The notes below the pieces were generated by a model. That model ran no database searches. It was not told the DNA's origin and saw only the letters and a list, made by a program, of their open reading frames with translations. A stretch of DNA of 64,000 bases from Terriglobales bacterium (GTDB taxonomy: Bacteria > Acidobacteriota > Terriglobia > Terriglobales > Acidobacteriaceae), in contig DASRER010000034.1 in NCBI GenBank assembly GCA_035651995.1, forward strand, positions 157,430 to 221,429, given 5' to 3'. Shown here piece by piece: positions 8,556-17,830 of the stretch. The translations under genes and the position numbers were made by a program. Each line of letters starts with the position of its first letter. Position 1 is the first letter of the stretch.

Positions 8556-10058
8556 ATGAAGAACAGGCGCGACTTTTTGAAGAACTTTTTCGGCGCCGGC
8601 GCGGCCGTTGCCGGCGTGCCAGCGCTGCTCAACGCACAACATGAACACACGATGCCAGCCCGGCCCCAGGCTGGCGGTGCAAAACAACCGCCCATGCAGC
8701 CGCACACCGCGCGCGCTGCCGGCGCGCCAGTGATGGTCGAGACCCCGGATGTGCCACAACTCCCGTGGCGCGCGGTGAATGGCGCCAAGGAATTCCATCT
8801 CGTCGCCGAACCAGTCAGGCGCGAGATCGCGCCGGGCAAGGTCCTGGACGTGTGGGGCTACAACGGCAGCGTTCCGGGCCCTACCATCCAGATCACCGAA
8901 GGCGACCGCGTCCGCATCATCGTGGACAACCACCTGCCCGAACCCACCTCCATGCACTGGCACGGGTTTGAAATCCCGCACAACATGGACGGCGCTCCGG
9001 GAACGAGCCAGGGCCTGATCCCGCCTGGCGGCCGGTTTGTCTACGAATTCACCCTCCATCAGAACGGGACTTTCTTTTACCACTCCCACATGGCCATGCA
9101 GGAAATGCTCGGGATGATCGGCGCGTTCATCATGCATCCGAAGCAGGCCTACCAGCCGCGCGTCGACAAGGACTTCGCCATCATCCTCCAGGAGTTCGCG
9201 GTCCTGCCGAACAACTCCGTCCCCAACACGATGAACATGGAATTCAACTGGCTGACCTTCAACGGCAAGGCCGGGCCGGCGGCCACGCCCCTCATCGTGC
9301 GTCTCGGCGATCGCGTGCGAATCCGCTGGATGAACCTCGGGATGGACCATCATCCGATTCACCTGCACGGCCACACCTTCTACGTGACCGGGAGCGAGGG
9401 AGGGCGCCAGCCGGAGGCGGGATGGGGGCCGAAGAACACGGCGCTGGTCGGCGTCGCCGAAGCCCTGGATTTCGAGTTCGTCGCCAACAATCCTGGCGAC
9501 TGGATGCTGCACTGCCATCTGCCCCACCACATGATGAACCAGATGTCGTCCAACGTCGGCCCGCTGACGCGCCGCCCGGGAATGCCCATGGGCGTGTCCA
9601 TGGAAAACGGCATGGGGATGCTCGACGGCGCGCCGGGCGCGCCCCTCGGCGACGACTACGGCCCCAGCCTCGGGCGCGGCATGGGGGTTGGTTCCACCAA
9701 CGACCAGCCGGTCGGCAACACCGCCCTGTCACCAGCGAAAGCGGCCCGGGCCATGCCGGGCATGCAGCACGGCCAGATGCGGCCTGGCGAATCGCCATCG
9801 CCGCAACTGCCCGGGAACGCCAACCAGGTCCCTGGGTTTCCGCAGGACGCCTTCATGGAGGGCCACATGATGGCGATGGACCCATTGGTCGCCAAACCTG
9901 AGACCTACGGGCTCAATCCCGGGTGGAGCGGCTTTATGCAGGGGATGATGACCTTCGTCCGCGTGCTGGAGCCCGATAGGTACGAAAAAATCATGGCCCT
10001 GCGCCGGCAGCAGAAGCCGGCGGAGCACTCCGGCACAGAGCACAACCACCATGGCTAA
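8556..10058 (+). CDS. Multicopper oxidase (Tat-exported, Met-rich C-terminus)
   Basis: A 500-residue copper oxidase. The N-terminus (NRRDFLKNFFGAGAAVAG) is a Tat signal, as expected for a cofactor-loaded periplasmic enzyme. Cupredoxin copper sites are visible: HWH at 134-136, HSH at 176-178, HHPIHLHGH at 265-273 and the type-1/trinuclear motif H319-C320-H321...H325...M330. After about residue 335 there is a 165-residue extension rich in methionine and histidine, as in Cu(I)-handling oxidases. It probably oxidises Cu(I) or other metals/organics in the periplasm. It is followed after 16 nt by a TolC-type channel, so the pair probably forms a copper or heavy-metal resistance transcript. Confidence 0.9.
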   Translation: MKNRRDFLKNFFGAGAAVAGVPALLNAQHEHTMPARPQAGGAKQPPMQPHTARAAGAPVMVETPDVPQLPWRAVNGAKEFHLVAEPVRREIAPGKVLDVWGYNGSVPGPTIQITEGDRVRIIVDNHLPEPTSMHWHGFEIPHNMDGAPGTSQGLIPPGGRFVYEFTLHQNGTFFYHSHMAMQEMLGMIGAFIMHPKQAYQPRVDKDFAIILQEFAVLPNNSVPNTMNMEFNWLTFNGKAGPAATPLIVRLGDRVRIRWMNLGMDHHPIHLHGHTFYVTGSEGGRQPEAGWGPKNTALVGVAEALDFEFVANNPGDWMLHCHLPHHMMNQMSSNVGPLTRRPGMPMGVSMENGMGMLDGAPGAPLGDDYGPSLGRGMGVGSTNDQPVGNTALSPAKAARAMPGMQHGQMRPGESPSPQLPGNANQVPGFPQDAFMEGHMMAMDPLVAKPETYGLNPGWSGFMQGMMTFVRVLEPDRYEKIMALRRQQKPAEHSGTEHNHHG

Positions 10059-10074
10059 GCGAAAGGAGCACAGC

Positions 10075-11544
10075 ATGGCGAACGATCGGAAAGCGCTTCC
10101 ACTTCTTGCTGCGTGGGTGTTATGCGCGCCCCTGGTCAGTGCCCAGATGGCGGGTCATCCGGCGCAGCAGTCTCAGGCGGCGCAACCGCCTGCTCACCAA
10201 CATCCGGGCGCGCCGCCGCCGCAGCCGCTTCCCTCGCCCCAACAGCCGGCGACGATGTCCGTGCCCGGGCCTCCGCAAGGCCCTGCGCTCAGCCTGGCCG
10301 CGTTGGAAGAAATGGCCGCCGCGAATAATCCGACGCTGAAACAGGCCGCCGCCGAGGTTCGGGCTGCTGAGGGCCGCAAGCAGCAAGCCGGTCTCTACCC
10401 GAACCCGACGGTTGGCTACACCGGCGAAGAAATCGCTGGCGGACCCTCGCGCGCCGGTCAACAGGGTTTCTTCGTCCAGCAGGAGATTGTCCTCGGAGGG
10501 AAGCTGGGCCTGAGTCGCAGCGTCTTCGAAAAAGAACGCCAGCAGGCCCTGGCCGAGGCCCAGGAACAGCAGATACGTGTGCTGAACAATGTTCGCCTGC
10601 TTTTCTATCAGGCGTTGGCGGCGCAGCAACTGGTGGAACTGCGGCGCAACCTCAGCAAGCTCGCTGCCGATGCGGTTGAAACGTCGCACCAGTTGTTCAA
10701 CATAGGCCAGGCCGACCAGCCCGATGTTCTGCAGGCCGAAGTAGAAGGCGAACAGGCGCAGCTCGCCGTCACCTTCGCCGAACAGGACCAGGTGCGTGTC
10801 TGGAAATCGCTTGCCGCGACCATAGGCCGGCCCGATCTCCCGCTGGCGCGTCTGGAAGGCGATCTGGAGCAGGTGCCCGCGATCACCGACGAGTGGCTGG
10901 ACGCCATCCTGCGCGACAGTCCCGCGGTCAGAATTGCGGAACTCGGCGTCGCCAGAGCGGAAACCGCCCTGACGCGCGCCCGGCGCGAACCGGTTCCCAA
11001 CCTGCTTCTCCGTGGTGGCTTGCAGCAGAACCGCGAACTGCGCGAATCCACCGGACGGCCAGTTGGTCTCCAGGGCTTCGCCGAGATTGGCGTGCAGGTT
11101 CCCCTCTTCAACCGGAACCAGGGGAACGTCGCGGCCGCGCAGGCCGACCTGGAGCGCTCGCGCCTGGAAGTGCAGCGGACCCGGCTCCTGCTGCGCGAGC
11201 GCGCCGCGCCGTTCTTCCAGAACTATCTGACGGCGCGCGCCGCCGTCGAGCGCTACCGCGGCCAGATGCTTCCCCGCGCCCAGAAGGCATATGAACTCTA
11301 TCTCAAGAAGCACCAGCAGATGGCGGCCGCATATCCGCAGGTGCTGATCGCACAGCGAACGCTGTTCCAGCTCCAGACCGATTACATCGCAGCACTGGAA
11401 AATCTGTGGACGAACTCCCTCGCCCTGAAAGGCTTCCTGCTTACGGATGGTCTGGAAGCGCCGGCGCGGCCGGGCGAGATGGATCGTCCGGTTCGCGAAA
11501 TCAATCTGCCGACGTCGGCGGTCACACCGCCGCAGGCGAGGTGA
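10075..11544 (+). CDS. TolC/CusC-family outer-membrane efflux channel
   Basis: An outer-membrane channel of 489 residues. I prefer the ATG at 10075 (AGGAG 6 nt upstream) over the ATG at 10051 that overlaps the oxidase stop. A signal peptide is followed by a Pro/Gln/His-rich stretch (about residues 22-65) unusual for TolC proteins and possibly metal binding. Two TolC repeats follow: the first from LEEMAAANNPTLKQA, the second from LRDSPAVRIAELGV. No adaptor or RND pump gene follows; instead a cytochrome c start overlaps the stop (GTGA). The usual efflux partners are therefore elsewhere or were lost. Confidence 0.88.
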   Translation: MANDRKALPLLAAWVLCAPLVSAQMAGHPAQQSQAAQPPAHQHPGAPPPQPLPSPQQPATMSVPGPPQGPALSLAALEEMAAANNPTLKQAAAEVRAAEGRKQQAGLYPNPTVGYTGEEIAGGPSRAGQQGFFVQQEIVLGGKLGLSRSVFEKERQQALAEAQEQQIRVLNNVRLLFYQALAAQQLVELRRNLSKLAADAVETSHQLFNIGQADQPDVLQAEVEGEQAQLAVTFAEQDQVRVWKSLAATIGRPDLPLARLEGDLEQVPAITDEWLDAILRDSPAVRIAELGVARAETALTRARREPVPNLLLRGGLQQNRELRESTGRPVGLQGFAEIGVQVPLFNRNQGNVAAAQADLERSRLEVQRTRLLLRERAAPFFQNYLTARAAVERYRGQMLPRAQKAYELYLKKHQQMAAAYPQVLIAQRTLFQLQTDYIAALENLWTNSLALKGFLLTDGLEAPARPGEMDRPVREINLPTSAVTPPQAR

Positions 11545-11726
11545 GAAACGCGGAAATCGAGGAAGCGGGAGGTCGCTTCCCCTTTGCTGCTGGGGCGGTG
11601 ATCGTTGCCGTGAGCGGCGGGGCGGTCATGGTCCGTCGCGGCTTCAGCGCGCGTGAGCAGCCCTCACGGCTGGAAACGCTGATGGCTCGCGCCGCCCGCA
11701 GCATGTCGGTCCCGGCAGGCTCGATT
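11541..11726 (+). pseudogene. Truncated N-terminal fragment of a membrane-anchored cytochrome c
   Basis: A GTG at 11541 overlaps the TolC stop (GTGA) and opens a frame with a charged N-terminus, a membrane anchor (AAGAVIVAVSGGAVM) and RRGFSAREQPSRLETLMAR...SVPA. That segment matches, from memory, the N-terminus of a c-type cytochrome often found in metal-resistance operons (GFSAREEPS.LE...AR...PA). Homology stops near 11726, before any CxxCH heme motif; the open frame then runs into the 3' end of the opposite-strand amidase gene. This looks like a gene cut off at a recombination junction. Family assignment is by recall, so moderate. Confidence 0.6.
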
Positions 11727-11736
11727 CACCGTTCTC

Positions 11737-13059
11737 TCAGCTCTGGTCGGCCAGCAGGACGGTGTGCAGCAGCACGTTGGCGCCGTTGGCGCAGTCTTCC
11801 CAGCGCGTGAGTTCTTTCGGCGAGTGGCTCACGCCGCCCACGCTGGGCACGAAGATCATGCCCATCGGCCCGAGCCGCGCCATCATCTGCGCGTCATGCC
11901 CGGCGCCGCTGGGCAGGCGCATGGTGCGCAGGCCGAGCGTGGCGGCGCTGCGCTCGACCAGTTGCTGAATCTGCGGGCTGGCGACCGCCGGCGGATCGTG
12001 CTCCACCTGCTTGATGCTGATCTCCGTGCCGGTCTCGCGCGCAATCCCCTGCGCGCGCTGTTGAATGTCGCCTCCCAGCCGCGCGATCTTCTCCGCTGAA
12101 AGATCGCGCAGTTCGATCGAGTGCCGCACCAGCCCGGGGACCACATTGCGCGCATTCGGCGAAACTTCCAGGCGCCCGACGGTGCCGACCTGCGCGCCCG
12201 GTTCCGAGGTCACCACCGCCTGCACTGCTTCGATCAGCTTGGCGGCGGCCAGCAGCGCGTTGCGCCGCTCCGGCATGGGTGTGGTTCCGGCGTGGTTGGC
12301 GAAGCCGCGAATCTCCGCCTCGTATTCGTCAATGCTCACAATTCCTTCCACCACCCCCACGGGAATGCCTGCTTTTTCCAGCTTGCCGCCTTGCTCGATG
12401 TGCAGCTCGATGTAGCAGTGGAACGAATGTTGAGGTATCCGCGCTTCCGCGAGTCGATCCGGCGCGCCGCCGATTTTCGCGATGCCCTCGCGCCGCCGAA
12501 CGCCGTTTACCACGCGGTCGAGTTCTTCCGGCGGAAGCTCGCCGGCCGCGCTTCGGCTGCCCACCAGCCCGCCTTCCTCGTTCGCCCAGATCGCCACCCG
12601 CAGCGGATGCCGGGTGGTCGTGTTGCTTTCGTTCAGCGTGCGGATGACCTCGATCGCCGACAACGAACCCAGATCGCCGTCGAAATTGCCGCCGCTCGGC
12701 ACCGAATCGATGTGTGAACCAAACAGGATGGGCTTCAGCGAGGCATCGGAGCCGGCGCGGTCCCCAAAGATGTTGCCCGCCGCGTCAACCCGCGGCTCGA
12801 GACGCGCCGAGCGCATCAGGTCCATCGCGAACTTGCGTCCGGCAACATCGGCGTCCGAGTACGCAACCCGGCTCACGCCGTCGGCAAACGTGCCGCCCGC
12901 CCGGCGCCCGAAAACGCTGAGCCCTTCGATGCTCTCCCGCAAACGCTGCGCGTTGATGCGCAACGGCTCCGGCGCGGCCCCGAACGAAGAGGAGGAAATG
13001 GCCGCGCCGGCCGACGCCAGCGCAGCGGCTTTGAGCAAGGTGCGACGGTCAATCGCCAT
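11737..13059 (-). CDS. Exported M20-family carbamoylase/hydantoinase-type amidase
   Basis: A 440-residue metal-dependent amidase of the N-carbamoyl-L-amino-acid hydrolase / allantoate amidohydrolase group. The N-terminus (DRRTLLKAAALASAGAA) is a Tat signal, so it is exported, unlike most cytosolic relatives. Zinc-site motifs are intact: GSHIDSVPSGGNFDGDLG, WANEEGG, and HIEQG further on; the dimerisation lid region follows. It would hydrolyse N-carbamoyl or related linear amides. It abuts the truncated cytochrome c on the opposite strand, 10 bp away. It may be co-transcribed with the YceI gene upstream (63 nt gap). Confidence 0.88.
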   Translation of the reverse strand: MAIDRRTLLKAAALASAGAAISSSSFGAAPEPLRINAQRLRESIEGLSVFGRRAGGTFADGVSRVAYSDADVAGRKFAMDLMRSARLEPRVDAAGNIFGDRAGSDASLKPILFGSHIDSVPSGGNFDGDLGSLSAIEVIRTLNESNTTTRHPLRVAIWANEEGGLVGSRSAAGELPPEELDRVVNGVRRREGIAKIGGAPDRLAEARIPQHSFHCYIELHIEQGGKLEKAGIPVGVVEGIVSIDEYEAEIRGFANHAGTTPMPERRNALLAAAKLIEAVQAVVTSEPGAQVGTVGRLEVSPNARNVVPGLVRHSIELRDLSAEKIARLGGDIQQRAQGIARETGTEISIKQVEHDPPAVASPQIQQLVERSAATLGLRTMRLPSGAGHDAQMMARLGPMGMIFVPSVGGVSHSPKELTRWEDCANGANVLLHTVLLADQS

Positions 13060-13122
13060 GGCGGAGCGGATTATATGCTCCGCGGAGCGCGGAACTGCCT
13101 GACTAACGCGCCGAGGGCGGCT

Positions 13123-13716
13123 TCACTTCGAAAGCTTCACTTCGAACTCCACCATCACTTCGTTCTTCACCTTCACCGTGCCGCCGCCTGCCGTGACCGG
13201 CGTGATGCCGAAGTCGCGCTGCTTCACGATGGCGCTTCCTGTGAACGCGCCGCCGCTTTCTTTCACCGTGAACGTAATGGGACGCCTGGCGCCGTGCAGT
13301 TCCAGCTCGCCCGTGACCTGCCACGAGTTGCCGTCGCGCTTTTCCACGCGCGTGGATTGGAAGCGGATCTCAGGATACCGCTGCACGTCGAGCACCTCAG
13401 GCCCGAGCATGGTCTTCTGGACTTCGGCCCGCGTCGACTCCGATTCGCCGGGGTCAGCCACCACCAGGCTTGCGCTCTTCACGGCCAGCGCAACTTGCGC
13501 CTTGCCCCGATCTACTTCTCCGCTCGCAATCGGGGCGCGCACCGTGTGGTCGTGTCCAAAGGGGGAAAACAGCCCTGCCTTGCCCACGTGGATGGTGAAA
13601 CTGGAGTGCTCCACGTCAATCGGCTGCGCCTGCGGCCACATGAAAGCGCTGCCGATCCCCGGCATGCCGCCGAGCAGCAGCGCCATGACGACGAATTTTC
13701 CCTGCGCGCGCGCCAC
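13123..13716 (-). CDS. YceI-family exported lipid-binding protein
   Basis: A 197-residue protein with a signal peptide and the YceI lipocalin-like fold pattern: IDVEHSSFTIHVGKAGLFS, FGHDHTV, then LDVQRYPEIRF and GELELHGARRPITF. YceI proteins bind polyisoprenoid or amphiphilic ligands in the periplasm. The GTG at 13716 gives a full signal peptide; the internal ATG at 13686 would shorten it. The stop of the upstream barrel gene is 12 nt away, so the two are probably one transcript. Confidence 0.88.
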   Translation of the reverse strand: MARAQGKFVVMALLLGGMPGIGSAFMWPQAQPIDVEHSSFTIHVGKAGLFSPFGHDHTVRAPIASGEVDRGKAQVALAVKSASLVVADPGESESTRAEVQKTMLGPEVLDVQRYPEIRFQSTRVEKRDGNSWQVTGELELHGARRPITFTVKESGGAFTGSAIVKQRDFGITPVTAGGGTVKVKNEVMVEFEVKLSK

Positions 13717-13728
13717 GATGCAGTCAGT

Positions 13729-14361
13729 TCAGAACTTCAATACGATGCCGCCAGAAAAAACGACGTTGTGCTGGCGATCGTCAGTTGGCGCGCCGAAATT
13801 GGGCTGGTTGGAATAGAAGTCGCGGACCTCCGCCCGCAGTCCAATCGGAAACAGGATCTTCACCGGCGTTTTGAAGTCCACGCCGCCGCCAAACTGCGCC
13901 GCGCCCGAGTTGGCGCCGCGTGGCGACGCGTTCGGCGCGCCATCGATGCGCGTGGAGCTTTCGTCGAAGCGCGCGTAGCCGCCGCCCACGGCCAGCCACG
14001 GCGAGATGCCGCTGTTCGGCGCAAATGCAACCCGCACCCCCGGCGTGATGAACAGGCTGGCGTAGTTGCGCGGCGCCGCCGTAAAGGGCGAGCTTACGTC
14101 GGTGCTCGGCGTCGCCACGAACGGAACTTCCAGGTAGACGGCCGCCCGCGGACTCGAGGTCAACTTCCGCGCGTACGTCGCTTGCAGCGAGAGCCCGGTC
14201 CCGATGCGGACCGGCGCCGTGGCCGGCGCTGTCAGCCGCGCCGTCGTATCAGGCGTCTTGATCGCGCCCAGCAGCAGCCCAACCTCGTTGTTCCTCTCTT
14301 GGGACAAGGCCGGCGTCACCGGCAACAGCGAGGCACACAGCAGCACAGCGCTCGCACGCAT
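13729..14361 (-). CDS. Outer-membrane beta-barrel protein
   Basis: A 210-residue exported protein: signal peptide MRASAVLLCASLLPVTPALS, alternating amphipathic strands and a C-terminal phenylalanine (GGIVLKF), typical of an 8-stranded OmpW/OmpA-like barrel. GGAG precedes the ATG by about 8 nt. It is the first gene of a pair with YceI. Function beyond an envelope barrel cannot be read. Confidence 0.8.
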   Translation of the reverse strand: MRASAVLLCASLLPVTPALSQERNNEVGLLLGAIKTPDTTARLTAPATAPVRIGTGLSLQATYARKLTSSPRAAVYLEVPFVATPSTDVSSPFTAAPRNYASLFITPGVRVAFAPNSGISPWLAVGGGYARFDESSTRIDGAPNASPRGANSGAAQFGGGVDFKTPVKILFPIGLRAEVRDFYSNQPNFGAPTDDRQHNVVFSGGIVLKF

Positions 14362-14455
14362 GAATCTCTCCTGCCCATGGGACTCCGCACGACGGGAAAG
14401 GTTTCACCCGTGGAACGCAAAACGTGATGGCGCTCGGGCCGCCGCGTGGTGAACG

Positions 14456-16927
14456 TTATGCGGTCGTGAACGCCAGCGTGAGCAGCGTCTTCTGCTCCAT
14501 CTCGTGCGCCTTGGCCGATCCGGTGGCAGGGCTCGCGCTCGCCGAGCGCTTCACCGAACGCACCGGTGTCGGCTTCGCCAGGCGCCGCAGCCGCGGCCCC
14601 ACGTAGAACAGCGCGCCCATGTTTGCCGGCTCCTCCTGCACCCACACCACTTCGCGCGCCTTGGGATGCCGCCCCAGTTCCGCCGCCAACTGCGCTTCAG
14701 GAAACGGATACATCTGGTCGAGGAAAACAATCGCCGTGGCCGTGTCTTTCCGCTTCTGCCGCTCCTGCCTCAGTTCGTGCCCGATCTTGCCGGTGCAGAT
14801 CAGCACGCGCTCGGCGTTGGTGACCTCGGCGTCGGGCACTACCGGCAGGAACGGTCCGCGCTCCAGGTCTTCAATCTTCGACGACGCCAGCGGATGCCGC
14901 AGCATGCTCTTCGGCGTGAACACCACCAGCGGCTTGCGCCATTTGCGCAGCGCCTGCCGCCGCAGCAGGTGGAAGTACTGCGCCGCCGTCGAGGGCTGTG
15001 TGATCTGCATGTTGTCTTCGGCCGCGAGCTGCAGAAAGCGCTCAATGCGCGCGCTGGAGTGCTCCGGCCCCTGTCCCTCGTAGCCGTGCGGCAGCAGCAG
15101 CACCACGCCGGAGAGCAGCCCCCACTTGTCCTCGCCCGCGCTGATGAACTGGTCAATGATGATCTGTGCGCCGTTGGCGAAGTCCCCGAACTGCGCCTCC
15201 CACCCCACCAGCGCCTCCGGATAATCGCGGCTGTAGCCGTACTCAAAGCCGAGCACGCCCTGCTCGGAAAGCGTCGAGTTGTAGATCTCGCAGCTCGCCT
15301 GGTCCGGCGCCAAATGTTGCAGCGGCACGTATTGCTCTTCCGTCTCGATATCGATCAGCGCCGCGTGACGCTGGTTGAAGGTGCCGCGCCGCGTGTCCTG
15401 CCCCGAAAGCCGGATCGGCGTCCCCTGCGTCACCAGCGACGCGAACGCCAGCGCTTCGGCCATGCCGTAGTCCACCGCGCGCTTCCCCGCCGCCATCTCG
15501 GCGCGCTGCTCGAGCAGCTTTTTGATCTTCGGATGCACGTGAAAGCCCTCCGGCGCGCGCGCCAGTCCCTCGCCCAGGCGCTGCAACTCCGCCCGCTGCA
15601 CGCCGGTCTCTACCTCGTACTCCGGCTTCCACGCTCCGCCGCGATACGCCGACCAGTACCCCGGCAGCGTTGCCATCTTCGGCTTCTTCTTGTAGCCGCT
15701 CGCCTGGCGCTGCGCTTCCATCAGTTGCTCGCGAATGCGCGCCGCCGTTGCGCTCGCATCCACCCCTATGCGCTCGGCGTAGATTTCCCACGTCCGCCGG
15801 CGCGCCTCGATCCGCTTGTACAGCAGCGGCTGCGTCACCGTCGGGTCGTCCACTTCGCTGTGCCCGTGCCGGCGATAGCCGATCAGGTCAATCACAACGT
15901 CGCTGCCGAACTCGTAGCGATACTCCGCCGCCCACCGCGCCACGCGAATCACCGCTTCCGGATCGTCGGCGTTCACGTGGAAGACGGGGATCGGCAGGCG
16001 CTTGGCAATGTCGGCGGCAAAACGCGAGGTGTGCAGCTCCTCCGGCGACGTGGTGAAGCCGATCAGGTTGTTCACCACCACGTGCAGCGTTCCGCCCACG
16101 TCGTATCCGGCCACGCCGCTCAGGTTCAGCGTCTCGGCCAGGATTCCCTGCCCGGCAAACGCGCCGTCGCCGTGCAGCACGATCGGCAACACCGCCTGTT
16201 TACCGTCGGCGCCGCGCCGCACCTGCTTCGCCCGCGCGCGCCCGATCACCACCGGATCAACCGCTTCCAGATGGCTGGGATTTGACACCAGGTGCAGGTT
16301 GAGCTTCTTGCCGCCCGCGGTCGTGTATTCCCCCGTCGCGCCCACGTGATACTTCACGTCGCCCGAGCCCAGCACGCTGCGCGGGTCCACATCCTCGAAT
16401 TTGGCGAAGATGTCAGCCGCCGGCCGCCCCACGATGTTGCCCATCACGTTCAGCCGCCCGCGATGGCTCATGGCCAGCATGATCAGTTCGGCGCCGCGCT
16501 CACCCGCCGCGTTCATCGCTTCGTCCAGCAGCGGGATCAGCGACGCGTTGCCCTCCAGCGAAAACCGCTTCGTGCCCAAATAGCGCGACTGCAAGACCTG
16601 CTCGAACAGTTCCGCCGTGATCAGCCGCTCCAGCACGCGCTCCCGGTCCACCGGCGCCGGCTCGCTCTCCATGCGCTCGGCCACCCAGCGCCGCCGCTCC
16701 CGATCGTTGATGTGCATGAACTCGGCGCCAATCGTGCCCGAGTAGATGGCCCGCGCCTCCTCCGCCGCCTCGCCCCGCAGTTGTTCCAGCTCGGGATGCG
16801 GCTCCGGACGCAGATGTCCCAGCGGATCGAGGTCCGCCTGCAGGTATCCATACCGGCGAAACGCCTCAAACACCTGCTCGCGTTCGCCAGTCGCGGTATT
16901 GCTCACGGACTTGAGCGTGGTCGCCAT
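14456..16927 (-). CDS. sucA: 2-oxoglutarate dehydrogenase E1 component
   Basis: A thiamine-diphosphate enzyme of 823 residues that decarboxylates 2-oxoglutarate in the TCA cycle. Recognisable blocks: GTIGAEFMHI, YLGTKRFSLEG, MSHRGRLNVMGNI, HLVSNPSHLEAVDPV, the ThDP site HGDGAFAGQGI...NNLIGFTT, RRHGHSEVDDP, and the C-terminal transketolase-like domain (SGQDTRRGTFNQRHA). It is shorter than the roughly 930-residue proteobacterial enzyme because the N-terminal E2-docking segment is reduced. No sucB or lpd is adjacent. The start lacks a strong Shine-Dalgarno. Region 16928-17116 upstream holds no gene, only a GGTGCCCCATGT repeat copy at 16995-17006. Confidence 0.95.
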   Translation of the reverse strand: MATTLKSVSNTATGEREQVFEAFRRYGYLQADLDPLGHLRPEPHPELEQLRGEAAEEARAIYSGTIGAEFMHINDRERRRWVAERMESEPAPVDRERVLERLITAELFEQVLQSRYLGTKRFSLEGNASLIPLLDEAMNAAGERGAELIMLAMSHRGRLNVMGNIVGRPAADIFAKFEDVDPRSVLGSGDVKYHVGATGEYTTAGGKKLNLHLVSNPSHLEAVDPVVIGRARAKQVRRGADGKQAVLPIVLHGDGAFAGQGILAETLNLSGVAGYDVGGTLHVVVNNLIGFTTSPEELHTSRFAADIAKRLPIPVFHVNADDPEAVIRVARWAAEYRYEFGSDVVIDLIGYRRHGHSEVDDPTVTQPLLYKRIEARRRTWEIYAERIGVDASATAARIREQLMEAQRQASGYKKKPKMATLPGYWSAYRGGAWKPEYEVETGVQRAELQRLGEGLARAPEGFHVHPKIKKLLEQRAEMAAGKRAVDYGMAEALAFASLVTQGTPIRLSGQDTRRGTFNQRHAALIDIETEEQYVPLQHLAPDQASCEIYNSTLSEQGVLGFEYGYSRDYPEALVGWEAQFGDFANGAQIIIDQFISAGEDKWGLLSGVVLLLPHGYEGQGPEHSSARIERFLQLAAEDNMQITQPSTAAQYFHLLRRQALRKWRKPLVVFTPKSMLRHPLASSKIEDLERGPFLPVVPDAEVTNAERVLICTGKIGHELRQERQKRKDTATAIVFLDQMYPFPEAQLAAELGRHPKAREVVWVQEEPANMGALFYVGPRLRRLAKPTPVRSVKRSASASPATGSAKAHEMEQKTLLTLAFTTA

Positions 16928-17116
16928 GCCAATTCATTAGATTATCAGCGCCGGGATGCGTCGCGCGAGGGCCGGCTGGCGAATCGTCCTCGAGGGTGCC
17001 CCATGTCGGCGCGTTTTGTGCGCGGATTTGAGGACTTCCCTTGGCGGACATGACCGAGAAGTCCGAACTCCACGCTGTAGCGACGGGCGCCCTCGCCCGT
17101 CGGCGCCACCCCACGA

Positions 17117-17756
17117 GGTGGAAGCACCGGGCCTTGGCCCGGTGAAATCAGGCTCCGGTGGAAGCACCTGGCTTTAGCCCGGTGAAATCGGGCTCCGGTG
17201 GAAGCACCGGGCTTTAGCCCGGTGAAATTCCAATCACAAAGAGAAGCCGCCGCGCAGGAGCCGGTACGGCGACTAAGCGGCCGTTTTCCCCCGCCCGGCG
17301 ATACGACTGCACCACAACAAAATCGTCGCCCCGGAGCCCTCCGCGGGCGAACTGACTTCCGGTGGAAGCACCGGGCTTTAGCCCGGTGAAATTCCAATCA
17401 CAAAGAGAAGCCGCCGCGCAGGAGCCGGTACGGCGACTAAGCGGCCGTTTTCCCCCGCCCGGCGATACGGCTGCACCACAACGAAAATCGTCCCTCCGCA
17501 CGGAAACTGACTCCCCGGTGGAAGCACCGGGCTTCAGCCCGGTGACATCGGGCTGCAAGAGAAGCCGCCGCGCAGGAGCCGGTACGGCGACGAAGCGGCG
17601 GTTTTCCCCCGCCCAGCGATACGGCTGCACCACAACGAAAATCGTCGCGCTGCACGCGAACTAACTCCCGGTGGAAGCACCGGGCTTTAGCCCGGTGAAA
17701 TCCAATCACAAAGAGAAACCGCCGCGCAGGAGCCGGTACGGCGACTAAGCGGCGAG
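17117..17756. repeat. Array of palindromic repeats: 3 x 40 bp then 3.5 x about 155-164 bp units
   Basis: Six copies of a 32-bp core, GGTGGAAGCACCGGGC + TTTAGCCCGGTGAAAT, begin at 17117, 17157, 17197, 17361, 17517 and 17670. Each core holds the dyad CACCGGGCT..AGCCCGGTG. The first three are spaced by exactly 40 bp. The last four head a longer unit (164, 156 and 153 bp) that also contains a conserved block with CCGCCGCGCAGGAGCCGGTA; the final unit is cut near 17753. Open frames across the array on both strands are repeat artefacts. The larger gap (16928-17830) has no gene. Confidence 0.92.
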
Positions 17757-17830
17757 CTTATCAGCGGAAAGGGCGCGAGCGCATTCGCGCCCGGTCGCGG
17801 CTCTTGCTCTAAAGGGGCACGGCCAACAGC

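Noticed and set aside
14504..16285. 593-codon plus-strand frame opposite sucA
   Set aside because: Arg/Leu-rich shadow frame; sucA motifs are complete on the other strand.
16945..17709. Minus-strand reading frames across the repeat array with recurring FHRAKARCFHR peptides
   Set aside because: They are translations of the palindromic repeats; the same peptide recurs wherever the core occurs.
17117..17756. CRISPR array
   Set aside because: Intervals between cores are themselves repeated, not unique spacers, unit length is irregular, and no cas gene is present.
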